The position numbers were made by a program, and so were the translations under genes. 64,000 nt of DNA. Origin: Kingdonia uniflora. Lineage: Eukaryota > Streptophyta > Magnoliopsida > Ranunculales > Circaeasteraceae. The notes under the pieces are model-generated. The model was not told the origin of the DNA and searched no databases. It worked only from the letters and a program-made list of their open reading frames with translations. The stretch covers positions 2,046,001-2,110,000 of the forward strand of contig JACGCM010002114.1 of the NCBI GenBank assembly GCA_014058105.1. The letters are read 5' to 3'. This document shows, one piece after another, positions 12,201 through 24,111 of the stretch; position 1 is the first letter of the stretch, and each line of letters starts with the position of its first letter.

Positions 12201-12509
12201 ATGGAGATGGTGAAGACGAGGTCTCATAGTAGTCGGGAGGCTACTTCTCGCCGTATTAAGCAGTTGTATGACGAACTAGTGATGCGTTATTTTGGTTCGG
12301 TTAATTTGAACGGTCCACCATTGCCGCCGCGTGAGGCGAGCTACGAAAGAATGTGCGAGGCTGAGTCGGCGTTGTGGAGGGAGGATTTCTATTTGCATTG
12401 TCAGATGTTGACGGTCATCCTGTATCCAATGGCGAGGAGAGCAGATCTTGTTGCCCAGGCCAGGAAACTGGTTAGGAAGGAAGGCTTCAGTTCTGTCGGT
12501 GCAGTTTAG
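12201..12509 (+). CDS. small intact ORF of the MULE, unknown function
   Basis: A 102-codon ORF starts MEMVKTRSHSSREATSRRIK and ends with a TAG; a second ATG at codon 3 is an alternative start. The peptide is basic at its N-terminus, has a proline-rich LNGPPLPPREAS segment in the middle and a probable helix rich in Ala, Arg and Leu near the end. No signal peptide, membrane segment or zinc motif is visible. It lies on the same strand as the transposase and ends about 290 bp before it, just after palindrome cluster A. It is intact while its two large neighbours are riddled with stops. It may be an accessory protein of the element, a captured host exon, or a chance ORF; I do not recognise it. Confidence 0.5.
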   Translation: MEMVKTRSHSSREATSRRIKQLYDELVMRYFGSVNLNGPPLPPREASYERMCEAESALWREDFYLHCQMLTVILYPMARRADLVAQARKLVRKEGFSSVGAV

Positions 12510-12968
12510 GATTTGCTGATTAGGTATTCTGGTTGTAATATTGTTGGCAGGTACATGTAATGAAGTAGTTGCAGTATTCAGCAAGTGATGAATAAATTTT
12601 GTCTGGTACAACAGGTTTTTGTGTGCGATTATTTACATCTTGTATTCTGCCTTTTGTAGTATGTGATGTAATTATGAAATTAACATGCGTTGGACTTAAA
12701 TTATGTTTGGTTTGTGATATTTTAATTTCCTCAATTACTTTACTTACAACTCACAATCATTTCCTTTATGTGTGAACTTCTTAGTCAGATTGACAATGGA
12801 AGACTCCGTCGATAAAAATTGGTCGAAAGTTATTGGAGAGGAGTCCCCAGAAAGGTGTGAAAATGAACGTATTGTAGACCCATTTTCGACGGAAGCCCCA
12901 TACGAGGGTTAACATTTTGATACTGTAGAGGATGCACGTCAGTGGTATAAACGATATGGAAGAGGGCC

Positions 12969-15734
12969 TGTTACGCCCCAAAATCCAGTAATTGATAGCT
13001 TGACCAAATACTAGATTCTAAGTAGTGCAGGTCGGGGAATCCAAAGATTCTACCCCACAAATAGCCAAGCCGTAGACAAATTTTGGCTCGGCTATTCACA
13101 TATAGCAATAATCATCAGAGTAAATAATAATAATACAACAATATGACACGGAAGCAAAAGACATAAATATATACATATCAGTCGAAACGTAATACAATAT
13201 CTCAAGCAAAAGCTCAGCGATATATGCTGAGAACACCTACAGAAATCTGGAACTAAGGGAAATCTGCAGCGGTAAAATCTGTCTCTGGACCGGCTGACCT
13301 CGCGGCAGTCCAAGCTACTCAACCTCTAAAAATGGTTAAATGCGAGAGTGAGCAAACAACGAACTCACTAAACCAGCAGAACTAAATAACTTACTAATAA
13401 CAGGTACTAAAAATAGAGTAGAGACAAGTGTGATAAAGAACAAGTAACTACGCAATTCTAGCAATATAATATGTGACAATCAATGAAATATAAAGTTAAA
13501 AAGGAAAAGAGATTTAGAGTTGACAGGGAAATGAGGAATATAGTTAATACGGAAGGAGATTTGAGTGGATACGAAAAGAAGAGTAGAGTTAAGAGTATGG
13601 GAAGAAGGAAATGATGACACGATACTATGCAATACTATGACGTGAAGTGATGACTAGGATAATCCCATACTTATCCTAGATGCAATGATATGATGTGACG
13701 TGATGAGCAGGGATATTCCCATAAATATCCCCTAATGAAAAATGATTCAATAAATTATAAGTGTACGCGATACTATCATGATGTTGGTTGATCAACCGCT
13801 AACGTCTAATGTTATCTTAAAGAGATCAGTAAAGGGATACACTGGTACGATTTGTTTAAGCTCGACCAAGCTAGGATGATCGCACTTGATCAAAGTTGAT
13901 TTGGGGGTATCAACCCGCGGAACAATAGTCCAAAACATTTCAAGGAATTTCAACCTCACCGAGGAATAAGTTTGGGATCAACAAGACTCCGCCTCATACC
14001 AATCCACACTCCGGGGTGGTTGTACTAGGAATGATAGTGTCATTCTCAATCTCACCTATGTATTTTAACCCGATCTCACAGACTCCTTATATCCTGTCAG
14101 AGGTCAACCGAAACGGAGTGTTCGTGTATCCAATCTCAATAAGATGAAAAAAAACGTTAAGTTATAAAGGTGCAATCGGTGCTCAAGAACAACGCAGTGC
14201 CGCTCACCCGGCAACCCAAACCGAAAGGATAGGGACTCGGTTGCACCGACTTTGCATAGCCGACACAGCAACCTAATCATCGCTTACCTCCAATCCAACA
14301 ATCTCTTAAGGCTGGTGGGGGCATTCCTGGGCAAACCACGGGAACGCTAACCCAACCACCACTAACTAACCTCAGGTTCTATACGAACCAAAACTAACCT
14401 CAGAATCAATTACAACCCAACCACATGTTAACAACTTAACAGGATAATTTCAAAGTTAAACTATAGTTAATCACAACCCATCTTTAAGCTCAATACAACT
14501 CTCCAAAACCATACACAGAAACTAGTAAAGGAACTTAGTAAAACTGGAATAAAAACTCGCCTGATAATAATCCAAGTCCGAAGGAAAATCCAACTCGGAA
14601 ACTCCACCAAAATCTACGGAACGGCCACGAAACGCCTGAATAATCTAACATCAATGATGGAGAACACAAACAAACAATCAATTAAGGAAACAACGACAAA
14701 ATCCAAACCCTAGAAATCAAACCCTACGCCGAATCGGGAGAAATAGCATAATGGAATCGAGAATTACTTACCGAGGATAGGAGAGAAGATCACGGCGAAG
14801 CTCGGCAAGGACCCTCGAGAGATGGGGAGGATTGGATTAAGAGTTTGGAGGAGAGAGGATTGGTTAGGGGTGAGGAGAGAGAGTGTGTGTTTAGAGTGAA
14901 GAGAGAGGAATTAAGAAAGAGAACATATAAGTAAAATGCGCCTCTGTTCGAATAGGGAAAGTCCTGTTCGAATAGAACAGTCCAGGGAAGAAAGTAACTG
15001 CTCGAGGAAGGATCTTGTTCGAACATACAAGATCATGTTCGAACAGAACCAAGATTGTTCGAACAGAAAGAGGCATGGACAACCTTACTATACAAGGAAG
15101 GATCCTGTTCGAACAGACAAGGTCTTGTTCGAAGAGAAAGGATCTTGTTCGAACAGACCAAGTCTTGTTCGAACAGAACTGGTCTGTTCAGAAACTGAAC
15201 TCCCAAAAAAGCCAAGGGATTTCCCAGGAGACCCCACGGACCACCCCGGACACCCCAGAAACACCACGGGCCACCCCCACAACTACACAAACCCTACAAC
15301 TAACTCAACAAGGGTTTCTCAAGGTGAAAGCACCACCTTCACCGCCTTACGGCCACCGAAATGCCTAAGCCCCCAAAAAGGAATCTTTTCCTCGGGCGAT
15401 CCTAGAAATCTACCGGCCACTTCAACGGCTCACCGGAACCACACCAAATCACAAACACAACAATAAAACATCAATATCAAACTTCTTATGGGTTTCCAAG
15501 GCCAAAATGCCACCTCTACCTCCGAACCGCCAAAACCACAAATGAGAATCTAAGGGCAAAACCACCTAAAGGAAATAAATGGATGTATAATGGATGGAGT
15601 AAATGAGGAATATATGCGGGATGTAATACGGATAATGAATATGCAGAAGTGAGAATGAATAGGAATATGCAGAGTATTATGACAATGAGCATACTAATAG
15701 CTAAAATAGGAAATGAAAAATTGGGGCCATTACA
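12969..15734. mobile_element. probable solo LTR (Ty3/gypsy, Tekay/Del-like) inside the transposase gene
   Basis: The insert starts TGTTACGCCCCAAAATCC and ends TTGGGGCCATTACA, so it begins TG, ends CA and has matching inverted tips. TGTWAC-CCCC ends are known from long LTRs of Tekay/Del chromoviruses. The flanks GGGCC (12964-12968) and GGGCA (15735-15739) look like a 5-bp duplication with one mismatch. It splits the FAR1 domain between YKRYGRG and FFFTKIRN. It contains no element protein and none of the MULE palindromes, so it came later. A non-LTR origin of this 2.77 kb block is not excluded. Confidence 0.6.
14940..15200. repeat. array of TGTTCGAACA palindromes in the solo LTR
   Basis: About nine or ten copies of TTGTTCGAACAGA or close variants occur at roughly 20- and 45-bp spacing, for example near 14945, 14970, 15017, 15036, 15056, 15101, 15122, 15146 and 15166. 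The core TGTTCGAACA is its own reverse complement. Confidence 0.8.
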
Positions 15735-16625
15735 GGGCAGGTTTTTTTTTACCAAGATACGTAATTCTACTAAGTATCCGAGATCGGATGATATAGGCAG
15801 AGCCCACTTTTGTTGTATGAGCAATGACTTTTCAAAGAAAAACCTTGGCACTCCAGAGAGTAGTGACGTAGCTGGTAACAGAAGATCATCTGATAAGTGT
15901 AGGTGTAAAGCAACAATGAGCATAAATTGAATACCAAAATAGGCAAATATGTGGTCACAAGTTTCACGGATATCCATAACCATAAACACGTATCTCCAAG
16001 GAATCAGCATCGGATGAAGGTTAACAGATTCTTTCCTAAAACAGCAAAAAACCTTACAGCGGCATTTGAGCTCCACAATATTCCGGTCAGCAAAGTTCCG
16101 ACATTATTCCCAGATAGAACCTTTAGCAAACGGGATTGTTGCAACCACAACGCCAAACTAAATAAGGAACGACTAGTCAGAGGAGATGCACAAACTGCGT
16201 TGAAGTGGTTTAGGAAGAAACAAACTACAAATCCGATGTTTTATTTTGACATAGAATTAGATGAGGAGGACCAAGCACTAAATTATTTTTAGATCGATGG
16301 AGGTTCAAGGTGCGCATATGAGGCATTTGGAGGTGTCGTCACCTTTGATACTACGTACCAGACGAATGTGTACAAAATGCCCTTTGCTCCGTTTGTAGGG
16401 ATCAACAACCACTACCAAACAATTCAATACGAATGTGCTCTATCAAGAAATAAGCAAGAAACACACATTTCTATGGTTGTTCCATACTTGGCTGAAGGCA
16501 ATGAACTAGAAACACCCTGTGTCAATTATCACCAATCAAAATGCAGCAATGGCCGCGGCTATTCCCATGATAAAGGAGTACTTGGACACTTATTGCTCGA
16601 GTTACAGTGTTATTATCTGGAGTAT

Positions 16626-16776
16626 ATTGTCGATTTGTCATTATCAATAGTGTCGAAATCGACAATATTCGACAATTGTTACTCCAGTTATAATTGAAGT
16701 ATTATTGAATTCGACAATAATTGCTAGCATAACTCCAATCCAATTAAACTTTTAAATTGTCGAATTTGACAATATC
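16626..16776. repeat. palindrome cluster B in the transposase intron
   Basis: Near-copies of the MULE palindrome occur near 16652, 16703 and 16755, between the two halves of the transposase core. This supports the reading of this stretch as an intron. Confidence 0.75.
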
Positions 16777-18394
16777 ATATAATATTCAGAGACACTTTCA
16801 TTTTAAGTTGTGGTTTATTTCAAGGTCTTCCCCAACACCAAACATCGATTTTGTCTGTGGCACATCACAAACAAATTTCTTGAGAAAATCGGCCATGTTT
16901 ATCGGGAACCATCTACATTTAAAGAAGATATCGATTTGATAATGCACAACACATATGAGGTTGTAGAGTTTGAAACCAAGTTAATGGACCTAATAAAGAA
17001 ACATAAATTCGATGATAACTTTTCGATACAAGGAATCTTCAATATTAGACAAAGATGGATACCGTTATGGAATAGAAAGACCCTCTTTGCAGGGATGAGC
17101 AGCACAGGACGGAGTGAGTCCACAAACAACTTCTTTAATGGTTGGTTGCCAATAACAACTGGGTTGTACAATTTTGTGACCAAGTATGAGGCTGCCCTTA
17201 TAGAGGTATACGAGAGAGAAAGTACAGAAGACTTTGCATCAGAATACAGATATTGTTAAGTTGGATCTCATCAAGCTCTAGTAAAAGATGCTGCAAAGAT
17301 TTACACCAAAATAATTTCCACAAACTTCAGGATCAATTTGACCAGGTTGTTCGCTTCGCTGCAATAGAAAGACACGTAGAAGGCAACGTTCGGCAACTTA
17401 TGGTGAAGTCCTATAGTGGTCGTGCCGAGTCATTTGAGCTACAAATAGACTTAGAGAAGCTAACTGGTAATTGTGGATGCAATTTGTTTGAGTATGTTGG
17501 ACTCCCATGTTGTCACCTCCTGAAGGTTTTCTCAAAATGCAACATTCTCAAAATACCAGAGGCCTTCATTATGACAAGGTGGACGATTGGTACAAACAAG
17601 TTTTCAATGTCGTATGATGAAAGTCAGTTAGAAAGAGATAACTTACGACATGCCTTACGCCATAGCCACCTATCCCTTTGTGCATCAAACTTATTTGAAA
17701 GGGCCTCGAAGATAAAAGAAAGTTTTGATTTTGCGGTTTTGAAACTAGACGAGCTTGAGTCTTACCTTCAAAACTACGATAATGCTTTAACACAGATAAA
17801 TGCATCACAACAAAATATCTCAACTTCTCTCGCAGATTCTCTGGTGTCCGGAACTATGATTTTAAACCCTTTTGTGGTTCAAACAAAAAGTCAGGCGGAG
17901 ATTGATTACAAGAAAGGGGCAAGATGGAAGGGAGGGATGGAAGAGGCTATTATGAAGAAGAAGAGAACATGCAAAAGTTGTGGAGTACTCGGCAACCATG
18001 ACAAACGGACATGTCCACTTCTCAAAACGATGATAACATAATCAAGTAAGTATATATTCAACAATATGCATAAACGACACCTTCTGCGTGATTTTTCTAT
18101 AATGTGTTCCATGTAGGAGACAACAATAATGGGGAATCCATCCAGCCGTTGTACTCAAATTCCGACATGCACAACATCTAGGAAAACAAAAGAAGTTCAC
18201 GTTCATTGACTAATAAATATGTATTGAGAAATTAGTACGTTGATTCAACATTATATTTGCTTTGTAATTGAAATTTAGAACAATAGCAATGTTGTATTTC
18301 ATGGAGAAAATATCAATGAATTATATGCAGTTTAGGTATTGAGTTGCTTTATGCACCCCCACCCTCTATGAATTTGTTTATTGTTAAAAATACT

Positions 18395-18580
18395 GCCTTA
18401 AATTGTCAATTTCGGCAATATTATATACCTAGAAAACTAACTACCCATTGTAATATTGTCAGGTTCGACAATATGACAAATGCATAATTAGAAATATACT
18501 ACTACAATTGTCAAAATCGACAATATTGTACATTGTAAGTAACCATATACACTAAAGTATTGTCGAAATCGATACAATTT
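18395..18580. repeat. palindrome cluster C between the convergent genes
   Basis: Four variants of the palindrome lie near 18401, 18450, 18507 and 18558, downstream of the transposase stop and before the 3' end of the opposite gene. Confidence 0.75.
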
Positions 18581-19556
18581 CAATTTTTAAAAACACTCAA
18601 GTGCACTGTTAAAATATTCTTCAGATTCAAAATGTACATTTTGAAGAAGGAAGAGTTAGAAATGAGATTTATATGACATAACAGAAATTTATATACTACA
18701 AAAATAAATCAACAATAGAGTGTTCTACCAAAAATTATATACTGTGATAAACATTGAACTAAATGAACTGTCATATACAAAAAAAGAAAAAAAATTATAT
18801 ACTGTGATAAACATTGATGCAACATAACTGTCATATAGAAAGATTTGGTCGACAACCCTATTTGATTGTCGACAAACCAACAACAACCATGTCATTAACT
18901 CTATACCTCTGACACTTGTGCCCTCTAAGTAATGCCTTGAAGTTCCTTACTCTCACATCAAAATACCTAGTCAGTTGTTATTTCTGGAAGCCTGGAGGAA
19001 TTTCCAGATTTACATGATTGTAGAAAATAGTAGAAAGTGGAAGTATTGGTGCATCAAACCTTGGAATCAAACGAACAAAATGGTTGTTCGCCCCCAAACC
19101 AAACCACCAATACTTACTAGTATCCATAACTTGGTTTTGGAACATTTCCTCATTTGAAGTAGTATTTCTTTTGCGTGCCCAAAACAGGGGTAAGAATGTA
19201 TATGCTTCAGTGTGGCTAATGAAGACCACAACCTTCTCATAGTAGGTGGCTAGTAAATGCTCCATATGCCTATACTCCACATGTTGATGACCATAAGAAC
19301 ACGTCTGCAACATAATTTTGTACACGTTCTCCTCGTCCGCAGTGAATTGTTTACCCAATGTTTAACTGAAGATACTCTTCCAGAATACGGGGTCCTTGCA
19401 GAGAAAGGTCTTCAATGATTTCATTACATCTGGGAATCTATGTTGGCTCTGGTGCTAAATCGCGGCGGTAACCCTAAAACCAGAATTGTTATCATTAATT
19501 TCGATACCACGAACATCTATAAGATACTTCGTCTGTGGTTGGAATATATATTACCA

Positions 19557-19871
19557 ATATTGTCGAATTCGACAATATGAAGATAGTAATCATCGAATTC
19601 GACAACTATGACTTCAAACCATACATTAAATAAAACAATCTCAAATAGGTACAAGAGTTAGGAATATGTCTTACCCATTCATTGTTATCTACTTCCAAAG
19701 TCTTCTTCCTCTCTTCTGAATTAACTAGTTTCTTATGCTGAAAAAAAACTCTAATATTAGGATAAATAGACTTGTTATGTACATGAACATTATCTAAATT
19801 GTCGAGTTCGACAATATTTACCATGCACAACTCGAAATAAAATTTCTAATTGTCGAATTCGACAATATTCG
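19557..19871. repeat. palindrome cluster D
   Basis: Copies lie near 19557 (perfect ATTGTCGAATTCGACAAT), 19593, 19797 and 19850, in introns of the minus-strand gene. A longer shared phrase (CAAATAGGTACAAGAGTTAGGAATATG-like) at about 19635 and 19918 shows local duplication as well. Confidence 0.8.
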
Positions 19872-21262
19872 ATTTCAATAACATGATTTTGAAACCATGC
19901 ATTACATAGAACAATCTCAAATATGTACAAGAGTTAGGAATATGACATACCTATTCACTGTTATTTACTTCTAAAGACTTCATCCTCTCTTCAGCATTAA
20001 CCGACTTCTGTCGCTGTAAAAATATCCAACATTAGAATAAACATTGAAATCAGTATTCCATATAATTCAGAAGGATGGGCGGGGGAGTTTACAGGATGAT
20101 TAGTTTCCTCCGTATATCTCGCTGCTTCTTTCTTATACTTGGATGTCCAGATCATTATCTGTTCTAAATAAATAAAGGAGATGAGCTATATAACTCCAGT
20201 TCATTTAAATGTGATTTTGGGTACTACATTTGATTTTGAGCAGGGGTGAACCTATATTGAGCATGGAATCCAAAATGAATACTACATCTAATTTTAGTAC
20301 AATCAAACACAAACTCCATTCCACTAACTAAAAAATTCGTATACAAAATGAACCCCCAGAGTGAAACTTAAATTCACTATTATCAAAACACTAAATTCCT
20401 ACACAAAATTAAGTTTTAATTTACTATTATCAAACACAAACTCCAATTCACTAACTTCAATTAATTTCATTCATTTTGAATGACTTACAAAATCTTCTTT
20501 CGCAATCAACTTCTTCTTAATATCCTCATGTGCAGCCAACAAGTCCTCATACTTCTTTGCTAAGGTTGTGTCTGGTACAGGCTGATGTGATTGTAGCACA
20601 ACAAGCTATTCAAAACATGAGCACAAGAACAATGTTACCAGACTTACAAATAAGTAATAAATAATTAAATATTATTGAATTTTGGTAAACTCACAGGTGT
20701 AGCTGGAAGAAGTTGTAAGTCTATCTGCTCCATCAAAAGCGCATTTACCGCTTTTAGTGACTCGATTTTTTTACACTATACACATTGGGTACAAAATAAT
20801 TATGCCAGATGCAAGAATAATTAATGGAAGTCTATAAGTAATTAGGGGTTAGAGTCACTCAACACTATTACCTTTGTATTAAACTCATTACCTTTTTATT
20901 CAACTCAACATATAAGCTTTGATTACAGTCTTCAAGGCCAGATTTTTGCCTAAGCTCTGCCTCCAAACTTGTATTTTTTTCCTCTAAATTTTTGTAATCC
21001 AATATCTACAAACATAAATTTGGCAAGGAAAATCAGGATTTTGACAAAAACAAATAATAGATGTGATAATGACATCTGCCTAAGACCTTACATTCGCATC
21101 TAACTGCCTTGGAAGATCTACGAACTCTAGTGTACATTACTCGTCAACTACACGCTTTAGTTCAATATCCGCCTTCATTTGTTCAATGGTTTCTTTAAGC
21201 AGATCACATTCACTTGTCTGAGGTTAAATTGACATAAAACATTTAGATTAGTTCATGTGTTT

Positions 21263-21426
21263 TTGTCGAAATCGACAATAATATTATGTAATTGTCGAGT
21301 TCGACAATAATACATATATGACAGTTTTGAGAATAACTGTGAAAATTGTCGAAAAATTGTCGAATTCGATAATTTACATTTGTTCACTTACACATACACT
21401 GTAATAGTTGTCGAACTCGACAATTA
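21263..21426. repeat. palindrome cluster E
   Basis: Four to five copies near 21265, 21290, 21343, 21355 and 21407, within the intron between coiled-coil exons of the PMD gene. Confidence 0.8.
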
Positions 21427-22315
21427 CTTATACTAATAACTATAGATAAAAACTAACATTATGCACAACTAAAGATAGGTATGACTGACCTTCTCTTTGA
21501 GGGCCTCTCTTAGATTTATATTGGCTTCAGACTCCTTTTCTTTATCTTCCTTGAGCTTCTGAAGCTGGTCATTTAGTGCTGTGATTTGTTGGTCATTTAG
21601 GTTTATATTTGGAGACCGACTAAAGTGCTCATGATGCTACAAAAATGGTAATTCATGTAAACAAAATATTAGATACAAAAAAGTTTGAAGTGTAAATAAT
21701 ATAAGAGAAGTGAGATAAAAATAGTGTTAACATGTACTAACCAATGCATCATATTGTTCAGCAATATCTTCAGATTGGTGCACGGGGGTATCACCATACT
21801 CATTAACACTGGCAGGCTTCCTTTGATGAATTCCAGAATCATCTGCAGCCAGGTCAACAGTAATCAGACATATCGTAGTCTACGAGACAGAGGCAAACCA
21901 CTCCAAGTATTCCTCTGTACATACTAAAGGTCCCTCATGTACCCTCTGCCCCCTATCAATTTTCTTCAAAATGAACTCCTTTTACTTTTGGCTAGAGAAG
22001 CAATCAACCCACTCATACTTAAGGCTGAATTTCCTTGCCACTTTTGCATTCTATAGGTTGAAAACCTCTGTCAATAGTCGCTTTGTGGGGATGCATTGTT
22101 CCCGATTGAACTGCCGCACAACCCTATTTGGGTAGTAGGGCTGAACATGATCTGGACTTGCTAATGTCCCATAGAAAAAGTTGACCTCCTTGAATACATG
22201 TAGGGAATCCCTTTTATCTCTGTATGGGTCCCATACAACCTACATGGAAAATAAATCAAATTTATTTTGCACAATTATCTTTGTATGTGTGGACCAGATA
22301 ATCTTGAGATGGAAT

Positions 22316-22562
22316 ATTGTCAAAATCGATAATTTTCCATGTTCATTTTGACAATGTTGTATATTCACTTTCAAAGGAATTTGAATAATTATCGAAATCG
22401 ACAATATCAGATGTACTTAATAAATATACTTAATCAATATTGTTGATTTTGACAATGTTGTATATTCACTTTCAAAGGAAATTGAATAATTGTCAAATTC
22501 GACAATATTTGATTTACTTAGTAGATATACTTAATCAATTTTTTCGAATTCGACAATTTTGA
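22316..22562. repeat. palindrome cluster F
   Basis: Five or six variants near 22317, 22345, 22389, 22436, 22488 and 22539, filling the intron between exons 3 and 4 of the PMD gene. Confidence 0.8.
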
Positions 22563-24111
22563 AGCAGTGTAGAAGGGTAATGAACTTACATCATCAAGTT
22601 TGTAGTTGTCCAATGCCTCCTTAAAATTGAGCAAAGCTGTACCACCATATATATCCGTAACAGATACGTCCAATTTCTAACAAGTACAGTGCCCGTATGC
22701 ATCGGAGTCCATCTCCTTGGGGATCCCACCAAGCTTTGGGAAATGTGCAAATATCCATGACTACATGTATATAGATAAACAAAAAACAATTTGTAGAGGT
22801 TGAAGCCATATCTAAAAAACAGTTACATAAATGAGTTCAAAATCACCTCGAGTAGCGTGATACAACATGCGAATTATCTTGCATCATCTCGAAATCTTGC
22901 ACCCAGATTGTAATAAATATGGGCCAGAACTGCTGATCCCCATGACCACTTCTTTGCCACCCTGTCTTTGGCAAATAAGATAAGGTAACGTGCGCTGACG
23001 TTTGTTCCCTTTTTCGTGAGAAATAGGAAAGACCCAAGGACATACAACATATATGCACGAGCAACAGACCTCGTTGTTAGCCCTTTCTTCTTCTTGGCAG
23101 CTGCAGCGGTACCGTCACTGAGAACCTTCTTTAACTTGTATGCATAGTGAGACTTAAGTTTCTTCAATGATAATGAATTCCCAGCACCCACAGCTTTCAA
23201 AGATTTGAAAGCTTTTAAATCCTGTAGAAGGTTGTTCTTGAAAACCTCAAGAATCGCTGGAAATCCCCAGGTACCACCAATGACCATGGCATCACCATCT
23301 GCAGGCAACCCAACTAATTGTTCCACATTATCCACAGTTGGAGTCATCTCTCCCCATTTGAAGTGGAAAGTATTAGTTTCCGGCTGCCAACGCTCGACAA
23401 AAGCAGAAATGAGGGCAAAGTTGTAATAATTATAGGATATGGCCCCAATCCAATTTAAACCCTTCAACTTTACGAAATCTTGGACCACTTGTGGTTCCTT
23501 TCTAAGGTCCCACATAGACTGGTGATGATGAACACAAATGGGAAGCTTCTCCTGAACAATAATAGTGATTATGTCAACAAAATATAACTATAAATAACAT
23601 AACATAATTAAAGAAGAGATTCCATTAAATAATATACCTGCCCTAGCGCGATCGACCTTGCTCTATTGAACCTAAAGCTCCTCAGTAGGCTTTTATCACT
23701 AGGGCCTACGTCGTCGTTGCTTGTAGCCCCCTCACCTTCAGAATACCTCCCAAAAATAGGAATATTTTCATCAAAATCAGGGTAAACATTTGGGAGCGGT
23801 GGTTGAGCTCCCAAACCAGCTTGAGCAGACTCAGTCTCAAATTCTGAACCCTGTGGAATATTCATACCTTCGGCAGACTCAGTTGGAATATTCACACCTT
23901 CACAAACACCCTTATTTGCACTGTCAACAGTGCTTGGAGGAACGACTGTGTTTGGGTCAATAGTTTTTCTCTTTCTCTTATATGTAAGTAGATTTCCTTC
24001 TCTAGCCAACTCTCTTTTTCATCTATTGGAAGCGGTCGGATGCACTTTCTCATTCATTGTGTACCTGCACAGAATTTATTACTCAAAGGATTAGTAAAAA
24101 TGCACTTGGTA

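Larger units (their letters stand above)
12796..18041 (+). pseudogene. FAR1-type MULE transposase, broken
   Basis: The N-terminal part (MEDSVDKNW..., start 12796) leads to a FAR1-type zinc domain: DTVEDARQWYKRYGRG, then FFFTKIRNSTKYPR and later CRCKATM and DIHNHKHVSP. The MULE transposase core follows: VTFDTTYQTNVYKMPFAPFVG with a first catalytic Asp, IITNQNAAM where the family has Asp residues, NTKHRFCLWHITNKFLEKIG, and RSESTNNFF. A SWIM zinc finger (GNCGCNLFEYVGLPCCHLLK) lies near 17470, and a C-terminal zinc knuckle (CKSCGVLGNHDKRTC) near 17970. The final 262-codon ORF is intact. Breaks are stops at 12910, 16290, 16507 and 17257, a solo LTR at 12969-15734, and frame changes near 15740, 15925, 16450 and 17310. 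The part at about 16580-16830 with palindromes looks like an intron ending just before VFPNTKHR. The class is secure; the exact exon structure is not. Confidence 0.85.
18858..24057 (-). pseudogene. plant mobile domain (PMD) gene carried by the MULE, broken
   Basis: Exons read clearly on the minus strand: 24057-23638, 23551-22847, 22760-22590, 22239-21742 and 21636-21490, with further exons down to about 18858. Exon 2 holds the PMD: NFALISAFVERWQPETNTFH, FKWGEMTPTVDNVEQLVGLP and AVLAHIYYNLGARFRDDA. Exon 3 continues SWIFAHFPKLGGIPKEMDSD, and exon 4 VVWDPYRDKRDSLHVFKEV and PDHVQPYYPNRVVRQFN. Exon 5 and the next ones are coiled-coil-like (QLQKLKEDKEKESEANINL). The last exons contain GKQFTADEENVYKIMLQ and GLGANNHFVRLIP. 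Splice joins of exons 1-4 are in phase. Stops occur at 24019, 22874, 22677, 22051, 21982, 21880, about 21137, near 19363 and at 18978, so it is dead. PMD genes are commonly found in plant MULEs and as domesticated host genes. The function in the element is unknown. Confidence 0.8.

Noticed and set aside
14936..15466. 176-codon plus-strand ORF and several minus ORFs
   Set aside because: They are products of the TGTTCGAACA repeat array; the peptides are repetitive and match no family.
15516..16076. 186-codon ORF on the minus strand
   Set aside because: It overlaps the FAR1 domain of the transposase on the plus strand, which has clear motifs; the minus reading is a shadow.
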